Origin: Mangrovimonas sp. YM274
Lineage (GTDB): Bacteria; Bacteroidota; Bacteroidia; Flavobacteriales; Flavobacteriaceae
Direction of reading: 5' to 3'
Assembly (NCBI RefSeq): GCF_030908385.1
Contig: NZ_CP133091.1
Span: forward strand, 3,653,501 to 3,717,500
Length of the DNA stretch: 64,000 nucleotides
The translations under genes and the position numbers were made by a program. Below the pieces are notes generated by a model. The model was not told the origin of the DNA. It was given only the letters and a program-made list of their open reading frames with translations, and did not search any database. The first letter of the stretch is position 1; each line of letters begins with the position of its first letter. Positions 44,459-53,876 of the stretch are shown here, in pieces.

Positions 44459-45313
44459 ATGAAGCACCTCTATTTTTTACTTTTTCTATTTTGCATTCCA
44501 TTTTTAACCTTTTCACAAGAAGATTTATTAAGCGAAATAGACACAGACACTATTGTAGACCCCTATGTTTCTGCCGTTTTTAAAGGTCTTAAAATCGTTA
44601 ATTTTGAATCCACCAAACTCGTCGCCAAAAACGAATTTACCTTTGTAGTGGCCCACCGATTTGGTAGTATCGAAAATGGATTCGACACCTTCTTTGGACT
44701 TGACGATGCCGTAACCCGACTTAATTTCATCTATGGTATTAGTGACGGTTTCAACATTAGCGTTTCCAGAAGCTCCTATCAAAAAATTTATGAAAGCGCC
44801 ATTAAATACCGTCTTTTTAGACAGGAAACCAATGGGTTTCCTCTAACTATTGTAGGCTATAATTCGCTATTGATAAATACAGCATTAGATGAGGATAATC
44901 TTCCAAAACTAGAATTTAAACATCGATTGGGATATACAGCGCAATTACTCATTTCAAGAAAAGTGACCAAAAATCTATCTCTGGAATTGGCTCCAACCTT
45001 TTTCCATGACAATTATGTGCAGCTTGATGAACAGGACAACTCGCAATTTGCCCTTGGTTTTGGTGGGAGATATAAATTATCGACCAGATGGTCACTAAAT
45101 ATGGACTACGGATGGCATCTCAACCGCGCCTCAAATTCACCATTCAAAAACCCCTTATCTATTGGCGTAGATTTGGAGACGGGAGGTCACGTATTCCAAA
45201 TGCATTTCACCAATGCACAACCCATGAACACCAACGGATTCCTAGGACAAAGCACCGGCGACTGGTCTGACGGAGACGTTTATTTTGGATTTAACTTAAG
45301 CAGAGTATTTTAA
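44459..45313 (+). CDS. DUF5777-family outer-membrane beta-barrel protein
   Basis: 284 residues with signal peptide (LYFLLFLFCIPFLTFSQ), then barrel-like strands (LVAKNEFTFVVAHRFG, NFIYGISDGFNISVSRSSYQ) and a C-terminal strand ending FGFNLSRVF. The DUF5777 assignment is from memory of the family pattern. It is followed after 17 nt by a haem c lipoprotein and then YceI, an arrangement I recall from other Bacteroidota. Confidence 0.75.
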   Translation: MKHLYFLLFLFCIPFLTFSQEDLLSEIDTDTIVDPYVSAVFKGLKIVNFESTKLVAKNEFTFVVAHRFGSIENGFDTFFGLDDAVTRLNFIYGISDGFNISVSRSSYQKIYESAIKYRLFRQETNGFPLTIVGYNSLLINTALDEDNLPKLEFKHRLGYTAQLLISRKVTKNLSLELAPTFFHDNYVQLDEQDNSQFALGFGGRYKLSTRWSLNMDYGWHLNRASNSPFKNPLSIGVDLETGGHVFQMHFTNAQPMNTNGFLGQSTGDWSDGDVYFGFNLSRVF

Positions 45314-45330
45314 TAACACAAAAAAAAACT

Positions 45331-45690
45331 ATGAAATTAACTTACACCTCAATTTTAGCCTTATTGTTATTGTTTAACTGTTCCAACGATAGCGAAGACG
45401 ACTTAACCGACGATACCCCTATTACAGAAACAATTACCTATAACGAGCATATTAAACCAATCATGGATAATAATTGCATCAACTGCCACAGCAATCCACC
45501 AGTAAATGGTGCACCAATGGCATTGACAACTTATGAAACTGTAAAAGAATCTATGTTGAACAGAAATCTTTTTGGACGTATCACGACAGATAACACAGCA
45601 TTGTTAATGCCTGTTGGAGGTCCTAAATTGCCACAAAACCTCATTGACCAAGTTGAGCAATGGGAAACAGATGGCCTACTTGAAGAATAA
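45331..45690 (+). CDS. Haem c lipoprotein (small c-type cytochrome)
   Basis: 119 residues: lipoprotein signal ending LLLFNC, acidic linker (SNDSEDDLTDD), then one haem-binding CxxCH (NCINCHSNPP) in a cytochrome-c-like region that resembles the planctomycete-type cytochrome segment (YNEHIKPIMDNNC). The distal ligand is probably one of the methionines (PMALTTYE or LLMPVGGPKL). It is an outer- or inner-membrane-anchored electron carrier. It lies between the barrel and YceI genes, so all are likely co-transcribed. Confidence 0.8.
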   Translation: MKLTYTSILALLLLFNCSNDSEDDLTDDTPITETITYNEHIKPIMDNNCINCHSNPPVNGAPMALTTYETVKESMLNRNLFGRITTDNTALLMPVGGPKLPQNLIDQVEQWETDGLLEE

Positions 45691-45701
45691 ATACCATTAT
45701 T

Positions 45702-46247
45702 ATGAAAACACTTGTCTACCTCCTGCTATGCCTAAGCCTTACAACAGGCTTTGCCCAGGAAAAGTATCTCACGAAAACAGGAACCCTAGAGTTTGAAGCT
45801 TCAGTACCCTCCTTTGAGGAAGTGGCCGCCAAAAACACGTCGGTAACCGCTATTTTAAATGCTGACAATGGTGAATTTGCCTCATTGGCATTGGTAAAAG
45901 GATTTCGGTTTAAAAATGCCCTCATGGAGGAACATTTCAATGAAAACTATGCGGAATCCTCAGAATTCCCGAAAGCGACCTTTAAAGGCACTTTCAAAGA
46001 TTTTGACAAGAATAGCCTTTCAGGGAAACAGCAATTCACCATAGATGGAGAGCTGATCTTTCACGGGGTTACCAATACCCTAAAGGACATTCCCGTGACT
46101 ATAGAAAAACAAGGAGATCAACTCGTCCTAACAGGAAGTTTTGTGGTGCTCATTTCTGATTACAACATCAAAATACCGAGTATTGTTGAGAATAAAATTT
46201 CCAAAGATGTTAAAGTGAGTTTCAACTTCACATTAGACAAGAAATAA
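45702..46247 (+). CDS. YceI-family periplasmic lipid-binding protein
   Basis: 181 residues with signal peptide (VYLLLCLSLTTGFAQ) and a lipocalin-like YceI fold: LTKTGTLEFEASVPSFEEVAAKN, FKNALMEEHFNENYAESSEFPKATFKGT and a final strand (KDVKVSFNFTLDKK). YceI proteins bind long isoprenoid or polyprenoid molecules by family. It is the last gene of the cluster and is followed by a terminator. Confidence 0.88.
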   Translation: MKTLVYLLLCLSLTTGFAQEKYLTKTGTLEFEASVPSFEEVAAKNTSVTAILNADNGEFASLALVKGFRFKNALMEEHFNENYAESSEFPKATFKGTFKDFDKNSLSGKQQFTIDGELIFHGVTNTLKDIPVTIEKQGDQLVLTGSFVVLISDYNIKIPSIVENKISKDVKVSFNFTLDKK

Positions 46248-46257
46248 CAAAAACAAA

Positions 46258-46288
46258 CCCCCATTGTACTTTTCAGTACACATGGGGG
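46258..46288. terminator. Hairpin terminator between yceI and the second efflux operon
   Basis: CCCCCAT/ATGGGGG and GTACT/AGTAC form a long stem with a small bulge and a TTTC loop. The better T-rich tail is on the minus strand, ending the efflux operon; on the plus strand it closes the YceI cluster. Confidence 0.7.
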
Positions 46289-46324
46289 TTCTCATCAACC
46301 AACCATAATTCCTATACCAAGGAA

Positions 46325-47779
46325 TTAATTCCATCCGCCCCCGAGGGCTTTATACATTGTTACAAAAGCAGTCATTTGCTCTTTTTTGGTTTCTACCAAT
46401 TCCATCTTCGATTCCAACGCATCCCTTTGGGTCAACAACACTTCCATATAGTCTGCTCTCGCCGACCTAAAGAGTTTATTAGTAATATCGATAGACTTCG
46501 TTAAAGCTTCCACCTGTTGCTCTTTCAAGTGGTAACTTTCTCTCAAATTATCAATCTTGGAAACCCCATTGACCACTTCAATGTAGGCGCCCAAAATGGA
46601 CTTCTCGTATTCAAAAATGGCCTGCACCTGCCTGTCATTGGCATTAAAATATTCCGCCTTAATGGCATTTCTGTTGATAAGCGGTGCCACCATATCTCCT
46701 GCCAAAGTGTACAGCAATGAGGTTGGCGTATTGAATAGATATTTCAAACTGAAAGCCTCCAAGCCAACACCAGCCCTAATAGTAAAGGAAGGGTAAAAAT
46801 TAGCCTTGGCCACTTTGACATCCAATTTGGCAGCTGCCAATTCGTATTCCGCTTGACGGATATCGGGTCTATTGGCTAACAATTGCGATGGGACTCCTAC
46901 AAAAATCGTGTCCATTTCGGTATCGATAAACCCTTCAGATTCGCGATTGATATGTTGAGGCGATCTTCCTATCAAGAAATTGATTCGATTTTCGGCCTCT
47001 ACCACTTCCTGTTTTACTGAATACAGTTCACTCTTGTTCTTGAAAACCTCAGCTTCCAAACGCTGAACCCCCAATTGGGTAGCCTTGGCTGCTTGCTTTT
47101 GAAGACGAATGGTCTTTAAAGCATCTTGCTGCAATTGTAAGTTTTGAGTGATAATGGCCAATTTATTATCTAAAGCCTGAAGCTCATAATAGGATTCCGC
47201 CACTTCAGAAATAAGATTGGTCACCATAAAGTTCTTCCCTTCCACCGAAGACAAGTACTCCATAACTGCTGCCTTTTTGGAATTGCGTAACTTTTTCCAC
47301 ACATCCACTTCCCAAGAAGCAACAGCTGCCACTTGAAAGTTAGGCAACGGCTCTGGAAACTCTTCGCCAGGTCTGATATCCGTATTGGCATCGTTGGCAC
47401 CTTGACTGGTATAACGTCCCACTTTTTCTACTTCACCAGCGGCTTGAATATCGACATAAGGTAAATACTCTCCTTTTCGAGCACGAATTTCATTCTTAGC
47501 CATATCCACTTGCATCAACATGATATTAAGCTCTTGATTGTTCACCAAAGCCGTATCGATCAAAGCCGTTAAATAGTCGTCTTTGAAGAATTCCTTCCAA
47601 TTGATCTTGGCAGAATTGCTCGTATCCACCACAACCTGCTCTGAGAAAGTTTCTGGCAATGCCGTATTCTCATCCCTAACTTCCTTTGTGGGCACACAAC
47701 TGCTAAAGGCGAACAGCACAAACCCCACAAGTGCTCCAATTTTGAAATTGAAGATTTTAAAAACTGATTTATTTTCCAT
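46325..47779 (-). CDS. TolC/NodT-family outer-membrane efflux lipoprotein
   Basis: 484 residues with a lipoprotein signal (VLFAFSSC), then two outer-membrane-efflux halves with long helices (LIDTALVNNQELNIMLMQVDMAK; ADYMEVLLTQRDALESKMELV). The segment PSQLLANRPDIRQAEYELAAAK is the NodT/OprM signature. It is the exit duct of the second tripartite pump. Its start overlaps the end of the RND gene by 11 bp. Confidence 0.92.
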   Translation of the reverse strand: MENKSVFKIFNFKIGALVGFVLFAFSSCVPTKEVRDENTALPETFSEQVVVDTSNSAKINWKEFFKDDYLTALIDTALVNNQELNIMLMQVDMAKNEIRARKGEYLPYVDIQAAGEVEKVGRYTSQGANDANTDIRPGEEFPEPLPNFQVAAVASWEVDVWKKLRNSKKAAVMEYLSSVEGKNFMVTNLISEVAESYYELQALDNKLAIITQNLQLQQDALKTIRLQKQAAKATQLGVQRLEAEVFKNKSELYSVKQEVVEAENRINFLIGRSPQHINRESEGFIDTEMDTIFVGVPSQLLANRPDIRQAEYELAAAKLDVKVAKANFYPSFTIRAGVGLEAFSLKYLFNTPTSLLYTLAGDMVAPLINRNAIKAEYFNANDRQVQAIFEYEKSILGAYIEVVNGVSKIDNLRESYHLKEQQVEALTKSIDITNKLFRSARADYMEVLLTQRDALESKMELVETKKEQMTAFVTMYKALGGGWN

Positions 47780-50700
47780 TGTTTCGTTTCATTAGTTTTT
47801 TGATTTGTTTGTTCATCTCTTTCAGTCGCTGCCTTAAAGCACTTTCTTCTTCACCACGTCTCACAAACTCTTCAGAAATTGGCTCTTGGTGCTCGTCCTT
47901 GATCAAGCTTCTGCCTTCTGCCATTTTTCCAAAAATGTAATACAGCCCAGGAATGACAACCACTCCAAAAAGAGTTCCAATCAACATACCTCCTAAAGAA
48001 GAGCCTCCAATGGTTCTATTTCCGATAGCCCCAGCACCAGAAGCGATTACCAAAGGCACCAATCCAGCTATAAAGGCAAACGATGTCATCAAAATAGGTC
48101 GGAACCTCATTTTGGCTCCTTCAATAGCCGCTTCCAAAACGGTAGCACCCTGCCTGTGCCTTTGCACCGCAAACTCCACAATAAGCACGGCGTTTTTACT
48201 TAGCAATCCAACAAGCATGATCATCCCGATTTGCGCATATACATCATTGGATAGCCCCATAGCCTTCAACATTAAAAACGATCCAAACACTCCAATTGGC
48301 AATGACAACAACACTGCCAACGGCAACAGGAAACTCTCATATTGAGCTGCCAATACAAAATACACAAAGATCAATACCACGATAAACACATAAAGAGCGT
48401 CGTTACCGCGTTGCGCTTCGTCGTACGAAAGCCCTTCCCAAGCAATATCATACCCACCAGGCAAGGTTTGCTGCGCTACTTCTTGAATGGCCTTAATGGC
48501 ATCATCACTAGTATAGCCTTTAGAAGGCAACCCTCGAATGGCTGCGGAATTGTACAAATTGTATCGGGTAATCTCGTTAGGTCCCAATTTCTTTTCCAAT
48601 GTCATAAAAGAAGAATAGGGCACCATTTCTCCTTCTTCGTTTTTCACAAAAAGTTTTTCCAAATCGGTTGGCAAGCTGCGGTACTCTGGAGCTGCTTGGG
48701 TGTAGACCTTAAAGAAACGCCCAAACTTGATAAACCCTTGCTCGTAGGTACTACCAATTAGAATATTGAGGTTTTCCATGGCATTTCCAATGGAAACCCC
48801 TTTTTGCATGGCTGCCTTATTATTGATCTTCAACTCATATTGAGGATAATTGGCCGCAAAGAAGGTAAACAATCCGCTCAATTCCTTACGCTGTCCCAAA
48901 GCTTCCAAAAACTCGTTGTTGATTCTTTCAAATTCATGATAATCGGTGCCATTGGTTTTATCCAATAATCTTAAGGAGAACCCTCCCGAGGACCCGAATC
49001 CTGGTACCGCAGGTGGTTCGAAATATTCAATGACCGCTCCAAGATCCTTGCTTTCCTCTTCCAGTTCTTCCATGATCTCGTGTACCGAATGCTTACGGTC
49101 CGACCAGGGCTTAAGGTTGATCAAACAGGTTCCTGCGTTGGAACCACGACCTTCGGTCATAATTTCATACCCTGCCAAAGACGATACCGATTCCACGCCT
49201 TCAATCTCTTCACACATCGCCTGAAGTTTTCTAGCGACATCATTAGTACGCTCCAAAGTAGCTCCCGGCGGCGTTTGAATGATGGCATAAATCATCCCTT
49301 GGTCTTCACTTGGAATAAATCCAGAAGGCACCACTTTATTCACCAATCCAGTTCCAATACAGAAAGCTATCAGCACCCCAAACGTAATCACCCTTCTATG
49401 AACAATGAGCTTCAGGAATCCTACATAGCGTCCCGTCAATCTTTCAAAAAGACGGTTAAAACTATCAATGAAACGGTTCAACAAAGATTTCTTTCTAGGC
49501 TGCCCATGATTGTTCTTTAAAATCATGGCACACAATACAGGCGTTAATGTCAAGGCCACTACAGCTGAAATTACAATAGCACCTGCCATGGTAATGGAGA
49601 ACTGTCTGTAGAACACCCCTACTGGCCCAGTCAAAAATGAAATAGGGATAAAAACCGAAACCATTACCAAGGTAATCGCAATAATAGCCCCTCCAATTTC
49701 ACCCAATACTTTACTGGAAGCCTGATAAGGCGTGAGATGCTCTTCTTCCATCTTGATATGGACAGCCTCCACAACCACAATAGCATCATCCACTACAATA
49801 CCAATGGCCAATACCAAGGCAAAAAGGGTAATAAGGTTAATGGACAAGCCGAATATTTGCATCACAAAAAAGGCCCCCACCAAGGATACCGGAACGGCAA
49901 TAATGGGGATTAAGGTAGAACGCCAGTCTCCCAAGAATATGAACACCACAATAGCCACCAAGATGAAAGCATCTCGAAGCGTGTGCAATACCTGTTCTAT
50001 GGAAGCATCCAAGAAATTGGAAACATCATAACTGATTTTATAATCCACCCCTGGAGGCAAATCTTCCTTAAGTTCCTTTAATTTTTCCTTTACGGCCTTG
50101 ATTACATCACTACCGTTACTTCCAAAGGTCTGCTTTAACACGATAGAAGCCGAAGGCTCCCCATCGAGATTGGAATAGATATCGAAGAATTCACTCCCCA
50201 GTTCCACATCGGCAATATCGCCTAGGGTAATCATTTCCCCTTCGGAATTGGCTCTTACAATAATTTCCTTGTACTCTTCAGGCTCGTTATAACGGTCACG
50301 ATAGGTCAATACATACTCCAAGGATTGGGATTTTTTCCCAGAACTCCTACCAATACGTCCTGGACGTGCAAGAATACTTTGGTCCTCCATAGCCTCAAGC
50401 ACTTCTTCCGCCGAAATATTATAGGCACGCATACGGTCTGGTTTCAACCAAACCCTCATAGCAAATTTACGGCTCCCTAAAATTTGGGCACTCGCAATTC
50501 CGTTGATCCTTTGAATCTCTGGAACTATTCGGGTGTACGCATAATTGTAAAGAAACTTTTCATCTGTATTGCCCTTCTTGGTATACAGGTTCACATACAT
50601 CAACATACTAGGCTGAACCGGCGTAATAATCACCCCTTCCCTTTGCACCAATTCTGGCAAAAGCGGCATTACTTGGTCCACTCTGGTCTTGACCCGGACG

Positions 50701-51011
50701 ACTGCATCGTTGGGATCAGTACCTGGATCGAAAATAATTCTTACCGTTCCTTCACCCGCACTGGTGGCATCGGAAGCAATATATCGCATTCCTTGCACTC
50801 CATTAATGGCGGTTTCCAAAGGAATCAAGGTTGACTTTACCAAAACATCGGCACTCGACCCTGGATAGGCTATGAATATGTTAACGGTGGTTGGGGCGAT
50901 TTGGGGAAATTGCGAAATAGGCAATTGCTTTATTGCCAATAACCCCACAAAAACTATCATTACCGAAATGACAATAGCCAATACCGGTCTATGAATAAAC
51001 TTTTTAAACAT
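47769..51011 (-). CDS. HAE1-type RND multidrug efflux permease
   Basis: 1080 residues, canonical AcrB-like length. The helix 4 relay aspartates D408 and D409 (GIVVDDAIVVVEAV) and the helix 10 lysine (LLSKNAVLIVEFA) are intact, unlike the pump at 9023-12559. The N-terminus (FIHRPVLAIVISVMIVFVGLLAIKQLPISQFPQI) is typical of hydrophobic/amphiphilic exporters. The 11-bp overlap with the TolC-like gene and 21 nt after the adaptor place it in one operon. No local regulator gene is evident. Confidence 0.94.
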   Translation of the reverse strand: MFKKFIHRPVLAIVISVMIVFVGLLAIKQLPISQFPQIAPTTVNIFIAYPGSSADVLVKSTLIPLETAINGVQGMRYIASDATSAGEGTVRIIFDPGTDPNDAVVRVKTRVDQVMPLLPELVQREGVIITPVQPSMLMYVNLYTKKGNTDEKFLYNYAYTRIVPEIQRINGIASAQILGSRKFAMRVWLKPDRMRAYNISAEEVLEAMEDQSILARPGRIGRSSGKKSQSLEYVLTYRDRYNEPEEYKEIIVRANSEGEMITLGDIADVELGSEFFDIYSNLDGEPSASIVLKQTFGSNGSDVIKAVKEKLKELKEDLPPGVDYKISYDVSNFLDASIEQVLHTLRDAFILVAIVVFIFLGDWRSTLIPIIAVPVSLVGAFFVMQIFGLSINLITLFALVLAIGIVVDDAIVVVEAVHIKMEEEHLTPYQASSKVLGEIGGAIIAITLVMVSVFIPISFLTGPVGVFYRQFSITMAGAIVISAVVALTLTPVLCAMILKNNHGQPRKKSLLNRFIDSFNRLFERLTGRYVGFLKLIVHRRVITFGVLIAFCIGTGLVNKVVPSGFIPSEDQGMIYAIIQTPPGATLERTNDVARKLQAMCEEIEGVESVSSLAGYEIMTEGRGSNAGTCLINLKPWSDRKHSVHEIMEELEEESKDLGAVIEYFEPPAVPGFGSSGGFSLRLLDKTNGTDYHEFERINNEFLEALGQRKELSGLFTFFAANYPQYELKINNKAAMQKGVSIGNAMENLNILIGSTYEQGFIKFGRFFKVYTQAAPEYRSLPTDLEKLFVKNEEGEMVPYSSFMTLEKKLGPNEITRYNLYNSAAIRGLPSKGYTSDDAIKAIQEVAQQTLPGGYDIAWEGLSYDEAQRGNDALYVFIVVLIFVYFVLAAQYESFLLPLAVLLSLPIGVFGSFLMLKAMGLSNDVYAQIGMIMLVGLLSKNAVLIVEFAVQRHRQGATVLEAAIEGAKMRFRPILMTSFAFIAGLVPLVIASGAGAIGNRTIGGSSLGGMLIGTLFGVVVIPGLYYIFGKMAEGRSLIKDEHQEPISEEFVRRGEEESALRQRLKEMNKQIKKLMKRNNGK

Positions 51012-51032
51012 GATCTAAAATTTTTGGGATTA

Positions 51033-52115
51033 TTATTCAGCGTAAACGTCCAAATGGGCCAAAACCTCATCTGGTTGCTCTAGCTCATAAGCAATTTTCT
51101 GACTGTCCTTAACCAAACGGATGCCTTCCAAAAGAATGATATCCTTTTCATCAAGACCACCTTCAACCACAAACAAATGCGAGAGCTCTGCGCCTACCTT
51201 GATTTCCTTTTGTCTAACAATGTGGTCCTGATCTACCACAAACACGTAACGTTTATCCAAAACCTCAAAAGTAGCCTTCTGCGGAATCAACATGGCATGT
51301 TTTAAAGGCGTCGTCATCAAGACCGTTCCTGTTTCACCATGACGCAAAATGCCATCAGGATTTTGAAAGGTCGCTCTAAAGGCAATATTTCCTGTTTCGT
51401 TATTGAATTCTCCTTCAATAGTTTCAACAACACCTTTTTGGTTGAATGTTTTATTGTTTGCCATTAACAAACGAACTTCCTTTTTATCGTCTTTGTTTTG
51501 GCTCATGACATAATCCAAATACTCGGCTTCAGGCACATTGAAATATACCCACATCTGACTGTTGTCTGAAAGCGTTGTCAACAACTCGCCTTCTTCCAAC
51601 ATACTGCCCTCACGCACATGCAGATGGTCCATTATTCCATCAAAAGGCGCTTTAATATTGGTAAATCCTAAATGGGTTTCTGCCAAAGCTACTTCTGCCT
51701 TAGACTTTTCGTAATTAGCCTTTGCCAGGGCCAATTCGTTTGGAGACACAACATCATTGTCTGCCAACAATTTGGTATTTTGGTATTCAATAGAAGCAGC
51801 CTCACTTTCCGCCTTTGCCTTTTGAAGTTCTGCTTGATAGATATTCGGCATGATCTGGAACATCATCTGTCCCTTTTTCACCTTTTGACCTTCATCTACT
51901 CTAATGTCTTGCAGGTAGCCCTTTTCCATGGCTCTGATCTCGATATTTCGGATGGAGTGCACCTGACAGACATATTCCTTGGTAATGGAAGTGTCCCTAT
52001 ACACAGGATTGGTTACCTGAAAGGTCCGTTCTTCGTGCTTTTCTTCCTTGTGCGAGTTACAACCTACACTACATGCCATGGCCAATAGACCAACGTAAAT
52101 TGGGAATCTCTTCAT
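51033..52115 (-). CDS. RND periplasmic adaptor lipoprotein
   Basis: 360 residues with a lipoprotein signal (LLAMACSVGC). The split lipoyl domain (EKGYLQDIRVDEGQKVKKGQ, then FTNIKAPFDGIMDHLHVREGS) surrounds a helical hairpin (about 95-150; KAKAESEAASIEYQNTKLL). It joins the HAE1 pump to the NodT-like channel. First gene of the operon by order; upstream lies an unknown small membrane protein gene on the same strand. Confidence 0.93.
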   Translation of the reverse strand: MKRFPIYVGLLAMACSVGCNSHKEEKHEERTFQVTNPVYRDTSITKEYVCQVHSIRNIEIRAMEKGYLQDIRVDEGQKVKKGQMMFQIMPNIYQAELQKAKAESEAASIEYQNTKLLADNDVVSPNELALAKANYEKSKAEVALAETHLGFTNIKAPFDGIMDHLHVREGSMLEEGELLTTLSDNSQMWVYFNVPEAEYLDYVMSQNKDDKKEVRLLMANNKTFNQKGVVETIEGEFNNETGNIAFRATFQNPDGILRHGETGTVLMTTPLKHAMLIPQKATFEVLDKRYVFVVDQDHIVRQKEIKVGAELSHLFVVEGGLDEKDIILLEGIRLVKDSQKIAYELEQPDEVLAHLDVYAE

Positions 52116-52269
52116 AATAATTTTTGTTTGTATAAAGCTCCTTGGCTTTATGTTTGAATAGTTTGAAAAAAGTATGAATTGAAATAGGCAATATGTCTGC
52201 TAAAAGGTCTAGATCCTTAGGACACATTACAGAAGTTAGGCAATACTAAATTGCCCTAATACGTAAAAA

Positions 52270-52686
52270 TCAAATCCTGAACACTTGGTACAGGACGGAT
52301 ATTTTTTGGGATGGTAAATGCGCATGGCACTTACTAAAAGGTAGGTGTTTCTTCTTTTCCAGAAGAATGAAGCCAGTGGCTATGGCAAAACAAATAGCCG
52401 CAAAGTAGGAGCCTTGGCTTTGGAGAAGTTTATCAAAATCGTAAAGGTGAGCACTTTCTTCTTCAGGTTCTGCAATGGAAACTTCCAATAACGGAATTTC
52501 CTTTTCGGAATTGGACCATCCCTTGGTAACGAATGCTCCTTCCTGATGCTGTTGCTCGATAGTTTGAGATTGATTAGCAACAATTTCTCCTTGCCCATTC
52601 ACCGTAAGATTGGCATAGGCTTGGCCGTACCCAAACACGAGTACCGCACATACAAATAAAAGATATTTGAGAAATGTTCTAATCAT
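52270..52686 (-). CDS. Small secreted/membrane hypothetical protein (138 aa)
   Basis: Begins with an N-terminal hydrophobic signal segment (FLKYLLFVCAVLVFGYGQAYA), then an acidic, Gln/Glu-rich middle, and a second hydrophobic helix near the C-terminus (SYFAAICFAIATGFILLEKK) with a basic His-rich tail. The ATG at 52686 puts the signal at the N-terminus. No family recognised. It precedes the efflux adaptor gene by 154 nt on the same strand. Confidence 0.55.
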   Translation of the reverse strand: MIRTFLKYLLFVCAVLVFGYGQAYANLTVNGQGEIVANQSQTIEQQHQEGAFVTKGWSNSEKEIPLLEVSIAEPEEESAHLYDFDKLLQSQGSYFAAICFAIATGFILLEKKKHLPFSKCHAHLPSQKISVLYQVFRI

Positions 52687-52887
52687 TTGGGAGGCAAAAC
52701 TAAAAGAAGCGAAGAACCCAAACAAATTTTAAACATTAAATATTTGCAAAAAAGTGTTGCTTTTATGAATTCCCTTATTTTGGATGATTGAATTTAGAAA
52801 TACTGAAAAAAGGACCAACCCTAAAACAATAAATCGCAAACACCTATCTACCAAAGACCAAACACAAGCAACAAACGCACGAAGAAA

Positions 52888-53274
52888 TCAGGAAGCCTCT
52901 CCTTCCAATTCTGCCATTTTCTTACCAACATGGGCAATTACCTCATTGTATTCCTTAGTAGGACTAAAATCAATGAACTTGACATTTTCCTGAACTATGG
53001 CCGTGTGACCTGCAGGTAAATAAAATACATCACCCTCTTGTAACAGGTCTTCTTTCCCATCGTCATAAAGCACCAAAAGTGCCCCTTCAATAATGTATCC
53101 CCAATGCGGGCAATGGCAACTGTTGTTGTCCAAGCCGTCTAAAAGTGGCGTAAAGTCGGTTCCGGCTGGCAACTCATTATAACAAGCGGTCATTGCTCCT
53201 AAATCGGCCTGAGCACGCATAATCGAATCTGGAGACTGCATGGTAGTGGGGATGTTTTCCTTGTTGATTTTCAT
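52888..53274 (-). CDS. Cupin-domain protein
   Basis: 128 residues with a single cupin barrel: motif region CHCPHWGYIIEGALLVLYDDG and second motif EGDVFYLPAGHTAIVQENV. The expected metal-binding histidines are partly present (H in CPHWGY, H in PAGH). Enzymatic or sensing role unknown. A single gene with no visible partners. Confidence 0.8.
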   Translation of the reverse strand: MKINKENIPTTMQSPDSIMRAQADLGAMTACYNELPAGTDFTPLLDGLDNNSCHCPHWGYIIEGALLVLYDDGKEDLLQEGDVFYLPAGHTAIVQENVKFIDFSPTKEYNEVIAHVGKKMAELEGEAS

Positions 53275-53462
53275 GACCCTATGATTTAATTATCAGAAAG
53301 TTACGAAAAAATATACTCATTTTAACAGCGGAAATACGACAGTTATCCACAGGCAAATTTTCAAGACACCAAAAACCATCTCTTAACATTTCTCACCTAA
53401 AGTTAAGCATTCCTTAACCCAAGAAACCCATCATTTCGCTCATGAATAAGTTTCTTTGCCAC

Positions 53463-53568
53463 TCTTTAACTGGACAACTATCGATGGGACTGTAATTAGC
53501 ATGTCTTCTTAAATCATCGATAAACTCGAGGTGAAAGGCGTGGTTTCAGCTCCCACGCCTTTTTTATT
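53463..53568 (+). ncRNA. Possible small RNA ending at an intrinsic terminator (tentative)
   Basis: TTTCTTTG at 53451-53458 could be a -7 element, giving a start near 53463 and an end at the hairpin with T-run at 53534-53568. TATCGATG (about 53479) and CATCGATA (about 53515) are perfect complements and could form an upstream stem. No -33 TTG is visible, and the hairpin also lies just beyond the thioredoxin stop on the other strand, so it may simply be that gene's terminator. Confidence 0.3.
53534..53568. terminator. Strong hairpin terminator
   Basis: AAAGGCGTGG pairs with CCACGCCTTT (10 bp) around a 9-nt loop. The T-run is longer on the plus strand, but the hairpin lies 9 bp from the thioredoxin stop on the minus strand, so it may serve both. 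Confidence 0.75.
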
Positions 53569-53576
53569 TCACCTTA

Positions 53577-53876
53577 TTAAGAATTTGATTTAATCACCTG
53601 AATAATATCTTCCTTCTGAAGCACTCCAGATTGTCGCCACACCTGTTGTCCATTTTTAAAAAGCAACATTGTAGGCACACCCCTAACCTGATACTTAGCT
53701 GCCAAGGCATTATTCTTATCCACATCTATTTTTACAATCTTAACGGAGTCGCCAAGACTTTCCTTGACCTGTTTCAAAATAGGCGCCAACATTTTACAGG
53801 GCCCACACCAATCTGCAAAAAAATCTACCAATACAGGGGTATCGGCATTGACAATATCATTAAAACTACGCTTCAT
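53577..53876 (-). CDS. Thioredoxin-fold protein
   Basis: 99-residue thioredoxin with the standard active site DWCGPCKM and the conserved cis-proline region GVPTMLLFKNGQ. Cytoplasmic disulphide reductant or thiol carrier. Its start overlaps the DUF302 gene by 11 bp, so the two are co-translated. Confidence 0.92.
   Translation of the reverse strand: MKRSFNDIVNADTPVLVDFFADWCGPCKMLAPILKQVKESLGDSVKIVKIDVDKNNALAAKYQVRGVPTMLLFKNGQQVWRQSGVLQKEDIIQVIKSNS

Larger units (their letters stand above)
53275..53576. other. 302-bp intergenic region between the cupin and thioredoxin genes
   Basis: Holds a single DnaA-box-like TTATCCACA (53343-53351), a Pho-like pair TTAAGCA and TTAACCC starting 11 bp apart (53403, 53414), TTTCTTTG (53451-53458) on the same 11-bp grid, and a strong hairpin at 53534-53568. 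No coding frame. Confidence 0.6.

Noticed and set aside
49080-49520. Open frames on the plus strand inside the second RND gene
   Set aside because: Shadows of the coding strand; composition unlike the neighbouring genes.
52784-52993. 69-codon plus-strand frame between the secreted protein and cupin genes
   Set aside because: Overlaps the cupin coding region on the opposite strand and lacks promoter or signal; probably chance.
53343-53351. DnaA-box-like TTATCCACA, with variants TTATCAACA near 19421 and 34933
   Set aside because: Single, scattered sites without clustering, AT-rich unwinding region or dnaA/dnaN genes; not an origin.
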